Of a stretch of DNA of 5,420 bases, positions 1 through 5,420 are shown in pieces; within the stretch, counting starts at the first letter, position 1; each line of letters starts with the position of its first letter. The translations under genes and the position numbers were made by a program. This DNA is from Streptosporangiaceae bacterium (GTDB lineage Bacteria > Actinomycetota > Actinomycetes > Streptosporangiales > Streptosporangiaceae): positions 1 through 5,420 of the forward strand of contig JASHTQ010000464.1 of NCBI GenBank assembly GCA_030040475.1. Reading direction: 5' to 3'. The notes under the pieces are model-generated. The model saw only the letters and a list, made by a program, of their open reading frames with translations. It was not told the DNA's origin and did no database searches.

Positions 1-154
1 GGAGGCTTTCGTCGATCAACCATCTCCTCGGATGTAGTTGGCACCCACCTGATGTTCATCAAGCGGCTGGACGGTATCCAGACCACGAAGAGGCGGTCAC
101 CGGGCACTCCAACCGGGGCATCGATGGGGACCAGGGCGGGAGCGTCGAAGGCAT

Positions 155-160
155 TAGGCT
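155..160 (+). promoter_or_regulatory. Possible -10 hexamer for the quinone reductase gene
   Basis: TAGGCT fits the actinobacterial TANNNT -10 pattern and lies about 42 nt before the reductase ATG. No good TTGAC-like -35 box is visible 16-18 nt upstream. The expected transcription start, near 167, would fall inside the palindrome at 164-173. The call rests on one short match and is weak. Confidence 0.2.
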
Positions 161-163
161 TGA

Positions 164-173
164 AGACCGGTCT
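164..173. repeat. 10-bp perfect palindrome AGACCGGTCT
   Basis: The sequence equals its own reverse complement and lies 28 nt before the quinone reductase start, just downstream of the putative -10 hexamer. The position would suit an operator for a repressor acting on the quinone reductase/transporter unit. Ten bases is short, though, and GC-rich palindromes this size arise by chance. The symmetry does not extend outwards (A163 against G174). Confidence 0.25.
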
Positions 174-186
174 GGCAGCAGGCGAG

Positions 187-193
187 AGGAAGG
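187..193 (+). promoter_or_regulatory. Ribosome binding site deciding the quinone reductase start
   Basis: AGGAAGG lies 8 nt before the ATG at 202, a good match to the 3' end of 16S rRNA at normal spacing. It supports the start at 202 over the in-frame ATG at 52, which has no such motif. Confidence 0.7.
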
Positions 194-201
194 GTCCGAG
201 C

Positions 202-1188
202 ATGCGCGTGATCATCGTCGAGCGCCTGGGCGGCCCCGAGGTGCTGAGCGTGGCCGAACGGGCGGCGCCGCGGCCCGGCCCCGGGCAGGTCGTGGTCGAG
301 GTCGCCGCGGCCGGGGTGAACTTCGCCGACATCTACCAGCGCGAGGGCGTCGGCGGCTACCGCCAGGAACTGCCGTTCGTCCCCGGCATGGAGGGCGCGG
401 GCACGGTGGCCGCCGCGGCCGACGGCGTGACCGGACTCGCCGTCGGCGACCGGGTGGCCTGGACCGGCGGCGCCGGCGGCACCGGCGGCTACGCGGAGCA
501 GGTCGCGCTGCCCGCCGATCGCGCCGTGCCGGTGCCCGAGGAGATCAGCCTGCAGGTCGCGGCGGCCGTGATCCTGCAGGGACTGACCGCGCACTACCTC
601 GTGACGAGCACCTACCCGGTGCGGGACGGCGATATCGCCGTCGTGCACGCGGCCGCCGGGGGAGTGGGGCTGCTGCTCACCCAGATGGTGAAGCGGCGCG
701 GCGGCATCGTGATCGCCACGACCTCCGGCGGCCCGGGCGGAGAGAAACACGAGCTCGCGCGCAACGCCGGCGCCGACCACGTCACCGGCTACGACGGCTT
801 CCGCGAGGTCGTCGCGCAGGTCACCGGCGGCCGGGGCGCGACTGTCGTCTACGACGGTGTCGGCAAGGACACCTTCGACGACAGCCTTGCGGCGCTGCGC
901 CCACGCGGCACGATGGTCCTCTACGGCGCCGCGAGCGGGCAGGTGCCGCCGCTGGACCCGCAGCGGCTCAACGCCGGCGGGTCGCTGTTCCTCACCAGGC
1001 CCACCCTCGCCCACTACATCGCGGACGAGGCGGAACTGCGGTGGCGGGCGCGCGAGGTCTTCGACCAGGTGGCCAGCGGCGAACTCGACGTGCGGATCGG
1101 CGGCAGCTACCCGCTGGCCGACGCGGCCCGGGCACAGCAGGACCTCGCCGCCCGCCGCACCACGGGCAAGCTGCTGCTCATACCCTGA
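202..1188 (+). CDS. Zinc-independent NADPH:quinone oxidoreductase, MDR family
   Basis: A 328-residue cytosolic oxidoreductase of the medium-chain dehydrogenase/reductase superfamily, quinone oxidoreductase (QOR) branch. Members reduce quinones or related electrophilic carbonyls with NADPH. The N-terminal GroES-like substrate domain covers roughly residues 1-120 and contains AAAGVNFADIYQR (35-47) and PGMEGAGTV (61-69), hallmarks of the QOR branch. The Rossmann nucleotide-binding domain follows, with HAAAGGVG (149-156) as the dinucleotide loop, then NAGADHV (188-194) and VVYDGVGKDTF (215-225). No structural-zinc cysteine cluster is present, as expected for this branch. The length matches the usual 320-330 residues. 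The start is set by the ribosome binding site and by the family-typical opening MRVIIVERLGGPEVL. The loop TTSGGPGGEKHEL (173-185) seems a few residues longer than the common TVSTEEK form; it lies near the expected NADPH phosphate contact. The transporter gene follows after 5 nt, so the two are probably co-transcribed. Family assignment is firm; the physiological substrate is unknown. Confidence 0.9.
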   Translation: MRVIIVERLGGPEVLSVAERAAPRPGPGQVVVEVAAAGVNFADIYQREGVGGYRQELPFVPGMEGAGTVAAAADGVTGLAVGDRVAWTGGAGGTGGYAEQVALPADRAVPVPEEISLQVAAAVILQGLTAHYLVTSTYPVRDGDIAVVHAAAGGVGLLLTQMVKRRGGIVIATTSGGPGGEKHELARNAGADHVTGYDGFREVVAQVTGGRGATVVYDGVGKDTFDDSLAALRPRGTMVLYGAASGQVPPLDPQRLNAGGSLFLTRPTLAHYIADEAELRWRAREVFDQVASGELDVRIGGSYPLADAARAQQDLAARRTTGKLLLIP

Positions 1189-1193
1189 CGTTG

Positions 1194-2465
1194 ATGCCTG
1201 ACAATCCGGCGGCCGGCCGACGCCGGTCATACCACACCGCGCTGCTCGTGGTGGCCGTGGCGGCGGCCGGGCTGAACCTGCGCACCGCGATCACCAACCT
1301 CCCGCCGCTGTTTCCCGACCTGGCCTCGCGGCTGCACCTGTCGTCGGCAACGCTGTCGCTGCTCGCGGCCACGCCGGTGATCTGCTTCGGCGTGGCCTCG
1401 GCGTTCGCGGCGTGGCTGAACAGGCGGTTCGGCGAGGAGGTGACCCTGCTTGCCGCCCTCGGCGTGCTCGCCGCGGGCATGCTGGTGCGCGGCCTGTGGC
1501 CCGGCGCCCTGCTGTTCCCCGGCACGATCCTGGCGGCCAGCGCGATCGGCATCCTCAACGTCTTGCTGTCCAGCCTGGTCAAGCGGCGCTGGCCGGAACG
1601 CGCCGGGCTCCTCGTCGGCGTCTACCTGACCGCCTTGTCCGTCGGCGCGATTGCCTCCTCGTTGCTGAGCGTGCCGCTGTACCACGCCTCCGGCGGATCG
1701 ATCGCGATCACGCTCGGCGTGTGGGCGGGACCGGCCGCGCTGGCCATGCTCCTGTGGCTGCCGCAGCTCAGGTACCGCGCGCCCGGCCTCGCCGAGCGCG
1801 GCGCCGTTACCAGGTCGGCCGGCCACCTCAAGGTCTACAGGTACGCGCTCTCCTGGCAGGTCATGTGGTTCATGGGCCTGCAGAGCCTGCTCTACTACGC
1901 GGCGCTGTCCTGGCTGCCGACGATCTTCCAGGACCGCGGCACGTCGGCGGTGGAGGCGGGCAACCTGCTCGCGCTGATGGGCGCGGGCAACATGGCCGCC
2001 GCGTTCTTCGTGCCCGCCCTGGCCCACCGCAGCCCCGACCAGCGCGCCCTGGTGATACCGAGCATGGTGCTGATGGGGCTCGGCCTGGTCGCGTGCCTGT
2101 GGGCGCCGGTGAGCCTGGCCGCCATCTGGACGTTCCTGCTCGGCCTCGCCCAGGGATCCTGCCTTGCGCTCGCGATCTTCTTCATGATGGCCAGGGCTCC
2201 CGATCCGGGCGTCGCCGCCTCGCTGTCCGGCTTCGCGCAGTCGGTCGGCTACCTGGTCTCGAGCGCCGGGCCGCTCGAGGTCGGCCTGCTGCACACGGCC
2301 ACCGGCAGCTGGGGCATCCCGATTGCGCTGCTCCTGGTCCTCGCGGTCGCCGGCATCGCCGTCGGCGCCCTTGCCGCCCGGCCGCTCGTTCTCCCCGCCG
2401 CGGGTCAAGACGAGTCAGGGGAACGGGACGCACGCAACATCCGCAGAGGGGCCAGCAGAGCCTAA
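1194..2465 (+). CDS. CynX/NimT-type MFS transporter
   Basis: A 423-residue polytopic inner-membrane protein of the major facilitator superfamily, with about 12 hydrophobic segments in two halves separated by a polar loop (about 192-216). The opening helix with LNLRTAITNLPPLFPDL (27-43), the start of the second half with LQSLLYYAALSWLPTIFQD (229-247), and GFAQSVGYLVSSAGPLEVGLLH (346-367) match the CynX/NimT branch, named for cyanate and 2-nitroimidazole transporters. KRRWPERAGLLVGVY (130-144) is the cytoplasmic loop between helices in the first half. The tail (401-423) is polar and charged. The substrate cannot be read from the sequence; many branch members are annotated as cyanate transporters without proof, and no cyanase gene is in view. 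The start is the ATG 5 nt after the reductase stop. TTG at 1191 is possible, while an in-frame ATG at 1041 lies deep inside the reductase gene and is rejected. No Shine-Dalgarno motif precedes the start, so translation is probably coupled to the reductase. Confidence 0.87.
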   Translation: MPDNPAAGRRRSYHTALLVVAVAAAGLNLRTAITNLPPLFPDLASRLHLSSATLSLLAATPVICFGVASAFAAWLNRRFGEEVTLLAALGVLAAGMLVRGLWPGALLFPGTILAASAIGILNVLLSSLVKRRWPERAGLLVGVYLTALSVGAIASSLLSVPLYHASGGSIAITLGVWAGPAALAMLLWLPQLRYRAPGLAERGAVTRSAGHLKVYRYALSWQVMWFMGLQSLLYYAALSWLPTIFQDRGTSAVEAGNLLALMGAGNMAAAFFVPALAHRSPDQRALVIPSMVLMGLGLVACLWAPVSLAAIWTFLLGLAQGSCLALAIFFMMARAPDPGVAASLSGFAQSVGYLVSSAGPLEVGLLHTATGSWGIPIALLLVLAVAGIAVGALAARPLVLPAAGQDESGERDARNIRRGASRA

Positions 2466-2486
2466 ACCCCGACACGCGTGTCGGTT
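2465..2486 (+). terminator. Probable hairpin terminator with a 16-bp perfect palindrome
   Basis: CCGACACGCGTGTCGG (2469-2484) is its own reverse complement and begins 3 nt after the transporter stop. As RNA it gives a 6-bp stem CCGACA/TGTCGG with a CGCG loop. With two cytosines bulged (2469-2470), the stem can extend to AACC (2465-2468) pairing with GGTT (2483-2486). Only TT follows rather than a U tract, as is common for actinobacterial terminators. The perfect symmetry also suits an operator for a dimeric repressor acting on the dxs promoter downstream. Confidence 0.5.
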
Positions 2487-2525
2487 ACCGGGCGATGGCC
2501 ACGAGCTATCTGCAGGCTGCGGCCG

Positions 2526-2531
2526 TAGACT
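2526..2531 (+). promoter_or_regulatory. Possible -10 hexamer of the dxs promoter
   Basis: TAGACT fits the actinobacterial TANNNT -10 pattern well and lies 52 nt before the dxs GTG, which would give a leader of about 45 nt. No convincing -35 box is visible 16-18 nt upstream (the bases there read like GAGCTA). The hexamer lies downstream of the palindrome, consistent with dxs starting a new transcription unit. Confidence 0.4.
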
Positions 2532-2570
2532 CAGGTCGTTCGTGTTCCCATCAGGCCCGCACAGGACGTG

Positions 2571-2575
2571 AGGAG
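2571..2575 (+). promoter_or_regulatory. Ribosome binding site of dxs
   Basis: AGGAG, in the purine-rich context GTGAGGAG, stands 8 nt before the GTG at 2584. It fixes the non-ATG start of dxs. Confidence 0.75.
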
Positions 2576-2583
2576 CAGCCGAC

Positions 2584-4524
2584 GTGACCTTGCTCGAGCA
2601 CATCAACGGCCCGGAGGACCTGAAGGAACTCAGCCAGGATCAGCTCACCCGGCTGGCCGCGGAGATCCGCGACGTCCTCATCGAGTGGGCGCAGGGGCCG
2701 ATGGTGGCCAAGACCAGCGGGCACCTCGGCCCGAACCTCGGCGTGGTCGAGCTCACGATCGCGGTTCACCGCGTCTTCGACTCGCCGAAGGACAAGATCG
2801 TCTTCGACACCGGGCACCAGTCCTACGTGCACAAGCTGCTCACCGGCCGGTTCGCTCAGTTCGGCACGCTGCGCCAGCGCGGCGGGATCACCGGCTACCC
2901 GAGCCGGGCGGAGTCCGAGCACGACCTGGTGGAGAACTCGCACGCCTCCACCAGCCTGTCCTACGCCGACGGCCTGGCCAAGGCGTACAAGCTGCGCGGC
3001 GACCCGGACCGGACCGTGGTGGCGATCATCGGCGACGGCGCCCTCACCGGCGGGATGGCCTGGGAGGCGCTGAACAACATCGCCGCCGCCAAGGACTCGC
3101 GCCTGGTCATGATCGTCAACGACAACGGCTGGTCCTACCAGCCGACGATCGGCGGCCTGGCCGAGCACCTGGCCGCGATCAGGGTCTCGCAGCGGTACGA
3201 GAACGTGCTGGACTACATCAAGACCACGGTGTCGCGGGCCCCGCTGGTCGGCGTGCCGCTGTACGGCACGCTGCACGGAATTAAGAAGGGCATCAAGGAC
3301 GTCCTGCAGCCGCAGGTGATGTTCGAGGACCTGGGCCTGAAGTACGTCGGCCCGATCGACGGGCACGACGAGCGGATGCTGGAGCACGCCCTGCGGCGCG
3401 CCCGCGACTTCGGCGGGCCGGTGCTCGTGCACGTGATCACCAAGAAGGGGTTCGGCTACCCGGCGGCGGAGCAGAACGAGGTGGACTGCCTGCACCAGGT
3501 ACCCGCCGCCGGGGCTCAGCCCGGGACGGGGAGCTGGGTGTTCGGCAACGAGATGGTGGCCATCGGCGCGCGCCGGCCCGACGTGGTCGCGATCACCGCG
3601 GCGATGCTGCACCCGACCGGCCTTGCGATGTTCGCCGCGGCGTACCCGGACCGGATCTACGACGTGGGCATCGCCGAGCAGCACGCGGTGACAAGCGCGG
3701 CCGGGCTGGCCATGGCCGGCCTGCACCCGGTGGTGGCGATCTACGCGACGTTCCTGAACCGGGCCTTCGACCAGACGCTGATGGACGTCGCGCTGCACCG
3801 GCTGCCGGTGACGTTGGTGCTGGACCGGGCCGGGGTGACCGGGCCGGACGGCGCCAGCCACCACGGCATGTGGGACGGGTCGATCCTGCAGCTCGTCCCC
3901 GGCATGAAGATCGCGGCGCCACGGGACGCGAAACGGATCGCCGAGCTGCTGGACGAGGCGGTCGAGGTCTGCGACGGGCCGACCGCGATCAGGTTCCCCA
4001 GGGGCAAGCTGAGCGGCGAGGTCGAGGCGGTCGCCAGGCTCGGCGGCATGGACCTGCTGCGCGAGCCCGCGGCCGGGCTCGGCAACGACGTCCTGCTCGT
4101 CGGCGCGGGCACGATGGCGCTGACCGGCCTTGAGGTGGCGGACCGGCTGGCCGGCCACGGGATCGGCGTCACCGTGGTGGACCCGCGGTGGACCAAGCCG
4201 GTCGACGAGGCACTGGTCGGCGCCGCGCGGCAGCACAGGCTCGTGGTCACCGTCGAGGACAACGGGCGCGTGGGCGGGTTCGGCGACGCGGTGGCCAGGC
4301 TGCTTCGCGACCACGACGTGGACGTGCCGGTGAAGGCGTTCGGGCTGCCGCAGGAGTTCCTCTCCCACGGCCAGCGCGAGGAGGTGCTCGAGGAGGCGGG
4401 CCTGACGCCGCAGCAGCTCGCCCTGCAGATCACCGAGGCGGTGGCCCGCCGGTCATCCGGCGACGCCCTCGGCAGCGACGCGCCCGCGCCCGCGCCTGCA
4501 GCGGAACAGCGAATGGTCGAGTAA
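2584..4524 (+). CDS. dxs: 1-deoxy-D-xylulose-5-phosphate synthase
   Basis: Dxs condenses pyruvate and D-glyceraldehyde 3-phosphate, with loss of CO2, to 1-deoxy-D-xylulose 5-phosphate. This is the entry step of the MEP isoprenoid pathway and also feeds thiamine and pyridoxal synthesis in many bacteria. It is a cytosolic dimer using thiamine diphosphate and Mg2+. The protein has 646 residues, close to the usual 620-650. Domain I (about 1-310) holds [13 protein letters not shown] with His47, [16 protein letters not shown] (74-89), and the thiamine diphosphate motif from GDG (150-152) to NDN (179-181). Domain II (about 318-475) holds [16 protein letters not shown] (360-375) with the catalytic Glu365, then [11 protein letters not shown] (387-397), [16 protein letters not shown] (413-428) and RFPRG (470-474). 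Domain III (about 495-620) is the transketolase C-terminal domain. The linker between domains I and II (297-318) looks about 9 residues shorter than in E. coli Dxs as I recall it, and [10 protein letters not shown] has Trp183 where actinobacterial forms usually have Arg. The last 20 residues are an Ala/Pro-rich tail. All catalytic residues are present, so the enzyme should be active; it could be a second copy. Confidence 0.95.
   Translation: MTLLEHINGPEDLKELSQDQLTRLAAEIRDVLIEWAQGPMVAKTSGHLGPNLGVVELTIAVHRVFDSPKDKIVFDTGHQSYVHKLLTGRFAQFGTLRQRGGITGYPSRAESEHDLVENSHASTSLSYADGLAKAYKLRGDPDRTVVAIIGDGALTGGMAWEALNNIAAAKDSRLVMIVNDNGWSYQPTIGGLAEHLAAIRVSQRYENVLDYIKTTVSRAPLVGVPLYGTLHGIKKGIKDVLQPQVMFEDLGLKYVGPIDGHDERMLEHALRRARDFGGPVLVHVITKKGFGYPAAEQNEVDCLHQVPAAGAQPGTGSWVFGNEMVAIGARRPDVVAITAAMLHPTGLAMFAAAYPDRIYDVGIAEQHAVTSAAGLAMAGLHPVVAIYATFLNRAFDQTLMDVALHRLPVTLVLDRAGVTGPDGASHHGMWDGSILQLVPGMKIAAPRDAKRIAELLDEAVEVCDGPTAIRFPRGKLSGEVEAVARLGGMDLLREPAAGLGNDVLLVGAGTMALTGLEVADRLAGHGIGVTVVDPRWTKPVDEALVGAARQHRLVVTVEDNGRVGGFGDAVARLLRDHDVDVPVKAFGLPQEFLSHGQREEVLEEAGLTPQQLALQITEAVARRSSGDALGSDAPAPAPAAEQRMVE
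4480..4503 (+). repeat. Short hexamer repeat coding the Ala-Pro tail of Dxs
   Basis: Two exact copies of GCGCCC are followed by the variants GCGCCT and GCAGCG. They encode APAPAPAA near the Dxs C-terminus, beyond the folded domain III. This is probably a flexible tail that tolerates length change by slippage. Confidence 0.5.
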
Positions 4525-4535
4525 TTTAAGTTTCT
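4525..4535 (+). promoter_or_regulatory. AT-rich dxs-fprA junction lacking a ribosome binding site
   Basis: The 11 nt between the dxs TAA and the next ATG read TTTAAGTTTCT, with only two G/C bases in an otherwise very GC-rich region. No AGGAG-like motif lies in the spacer or in the last dxs codons (GAATGGTCGAG). Translation of the reductase is therefore likely coupled to dxs or helped by lack of RNA structure at the start. A small internal promoter is possible but not shown. Confidence 0.45.
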
Positions 4536-5420
4536 ATGCTGAACGTAGCCGTGGTCGGCTCTGGTCCTGCCGGGCTGTACGCCGCCGAGGCGCTGGTGAA
4601 GCAGGCCGCCGCGCTGCCCGCACCGGTGCCCGTCCGCGTCGACGTGATCGACCGGCTGCCGACGCCGTACGGCCTGGTCCGCTACGGCGTCGCGCCCGAC
4701 CACAAGTCGATCAAGTCGATCGCGCAGTACCTGCGCAAGGTGCTGGAGAGCCCGGATGTCCGCTTCGTCGGCGGGGTGCACCTCGGCGAGGACGTCACCA
4801 GGGACGAGCTGCTGTCCGCGTACGACGCGGTGATCTACGCGACCGGCGCGATGCGGGACCGCAGGCTGGGCATCGACGGCGAGGAGCTGCCGGGAAGCCA
4901 CGCGGCGACCGACTTCGTGAACTGGTACTGCGGCCACCCGGACGTGGAAGCCGGCGCGTTCACCCTCGACGCGGAGTCGGTCGCGGTGATCGGCGTCGGC
5001 AACGTGGCCGTCGACGTGGCCAGGATCCTGGCCCGCGACCCGGCGGAGCTGCACCCCACCGACGTGCCGCAGCCGGTCCTGGACGCCCTGCACGCGAGCA
5101 AGGTGCGCGAGGTGCACGTGATCGGCAGGCGCGGCCCCGCGTTCGCCAAGTTCACCACCAAGGAACTGCGCGAACTCGGCGAGCTGCCGGGCGTCGAGGT
5201 GGTGGTCCACGCAGACGAGGCCGACCTGGACGCGTTCGACCTGGCCGGCGAGGGCGCCGCGCTCGTGGCGGCCGACCGCCGGGTGCGCGGCAACATGGTG
5301 GCGATCTCCAAGTGGGCGCAGGGCGAGCCCCCCGAGCCGTCCGCGTCCGGGCACACGCGGCGGCTGATCCTGCGGTTCTGGCTGCGCCCGGTGCGGATCC
5401 TCGGCACCGACCAGGTCACG
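4536..5420 (+). CDS. fprA: NADPH-ferredoxin reductase, FprA/adrenodoxin-reductase type (partial, 3' end beyond window)
   Basis: A cytosolic FAD enzyme that passes electrons between NADPH and ferredoxin, of the glutathione-reductase-like fold shared by mycobacterial FprA and mitochondrial adrenodoxin reductase. The 295 codons seen are about two thirds of the usual 450-560 residues; no stop appears before the edge. The N-terminal FAD motif VVGSGPAGLYAAEAL (6-20) sits right after the start. LPTPYGLVRYGVAPDHKSIK (41-60) is a signature block of this family. YATGAMRDRRLGIDG (101-115) is the second FAD-contact region. The NADPH Rossmann motif is VIGVGNVAVDVARIL (151-165). GRRG (197-200) and FTTKELREL (206-214) match the Arg-Arg and Glu that bind the NADPH 2'-phosphate in mycobacterial FprA, so NADPH is preferred. 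The ATG 11 nt after dxs is the only sensible start, since the FAD motif begins six residues in. It probably shares a transcript with dxs and may supply reduced ferredoxin to IspG and IspH. Other uses, such as cytochrome P450s, are equally open. Confidence 0.92.
   Translation, partial: MLNVAVVGSGPAGLYAAEALVKQAAALPAPVPVRVDVIDRLPTPYGLVRYGVAPDHKSIKSIAQYLRKVLESPDVRFVGGVHLGEDVTRDELLSAYDAVIYATGAMRDRRLGIDGEELPGSHAATDFVNWYCGHPDVEAGAFTLDAESVAVIGVGNVAVDVARILARDPAELHPTDVPQPVLDALHASKVREVHVIGRRGPAFAKFTTKELRELGELPGVEVVVHADEADLDAFDLAGEGAALVAADRRVRGNMVAISKWAQGEPPEPSASGHTRRLILRFWLRPVRILGTDQVT

Larger units (their letters stand above)
1..201. other. Leader region upstream of the quinone reductase, no recognised gene
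   Basis: No gene can be assigned here with confidence. The plus frame of the quinone reductase stays open to the left edge, with an ATG at 52, but the translation before residue 1 of the reductase is basic, low in complexity and has no counterpart in that family. On the minus strand, an open frame runs from an ATG at 203-201 to the left edge (about 67 codons) and reads like ordinary protein, with stretches such as PGDRLFVVWIPSSRLMNIRW. I do not recognise it. It has no ribosome binding site before that ATG, and its promoter would have to lie inside the reductase gene. It may be the remnant of a gene that lies mostly left of the window, or chance. Base composition is visibly less GC-rich than in the genes that follow. 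Confidence 0.5.

Noticed and set aside
52..201. Longer N-terminus of the quinone reductase from ATG 52
   Set aside because: It would add 50 basic, low-complexity residues absent from the family. The ribosome binding site and the family-typical N-terminus both point to ATG 202.
1041..1193. Longer N-terminus of the transporter from ATG 1041
   Set aside because: It would overlap 148 nt of the quinone reductase coding sequence and add an Arg/Gly-rich extension typical of an out-of-frame reading. ATG 1194 starts just before the first membrane helix.
154..1230. 358-codon open frame on the minus strand opposite the quinone reductase
   Set aside because: It is antisense to a complete, motif-bearing MDR enzyme, has low-complexity composition and no ribosome binding site.
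1227..2408. 393-codon open frame on the minus strand opposite the transporter
   Set aside because: It is dominated by Arg, Gly, Gln and His with no domain. The plus strand encodes a clear 12-helix transporter here.
1412..2587. 391-codon plus-strand open frame in another phase over the transporter
   Set aside because: Its translation is Arg/Pro/Ala-rich without membrane segments, and it runs through the terminator-like palindrome into dxs. It is a shadow frame.
2551..4368. 605-codon open frame on the minus strand opposite dxs
   Set aside because: It lies antisense to a gene with every Dxs motif intact. Its translation is Arg/His/Val/Gly/Gln-rich without any recognisable domain, as expected when GC-rich codons are read on the opposite strand.
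3741..5354. 537-codon open frame on the minus strand spanning the ends of dxs and the ferredoxin reductase
   Set aside because: It crosses two well-supported plus-strand genes and their junction. The composition changes from His/Val/Arg-rich to Ser/Arg/Pro-rich where the underlying plus frame changes, which marks it as a shadow.
1..5420. CRISPR array, tRNA or rRNA genes, insertion sequence or prophage parts
   Set aside because: No spaced direct repeats, tRNA-like cloverleaf, rRNA sequence, transposase motif or terminal inverted repeats were seen on either strand.

Overview
The window looks like chromosomal DNA of a high-GC actinomycete. Evidence: strong G/C preference at third codon positions, a GTG start on dxs, an FprA-type (adrenodoxin-reductase-like) NADPH-ferredoxin reductase, and a Dxs whose conserved blocks read like actinobacterial Dxs. 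The genus cannot be told from the sequence alone. All recognisable genes lie on the plus strand.

Layout: positions 1-201 hold no recognised gene. They contain a weak promoter-like hexamer, a 10-bp palindrome and the ribosome binding site of the first gene. Next comes a two-gene unit: a zinc-independent NADPH:quinone oxidoreductase (202-1188), then, 5 nt later, a CynX/NimT-type major facilitator transporter (1194-2465). A perfect 16-bp GC-rich palindrome lies 3 nt after the transporter stop and probably ends this unit. The 118-bp gap 2466-2583 also carries a TAGACT -10-like hexamer and a clear ribosome binding site for dxs (2584-4524). An FprA-family ferredoxin-NADP+ reductase follows after 11 nt (from 4536) and is cut by the right edge of the window after 295 codons.

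How the genes may work together: Dxs makes 1-deoxy-D-xylulose 5-phosphate, the first intermediate of the MEP isoprenoid pathway. The last two enzymes of that pathway, IspG and IspH, are iron-sulphur enzymes that take electrons from ferredoxin or flavodoxin. An FprA-type reductase placed directly behind dxs could therefore feed electrons to the end of the same pathway. This link is an inference from gene order. The upstream quinone reductase and transporter form a separate unit with no evident tie to isoprenoids. Nothing here is clearly a new system. The points most worth a second look are the dxs-fprA pairing, the divergent features of this Dxs, the palindrome between the units and the AT-rich junction before fprA, which has no ribosome binding site.
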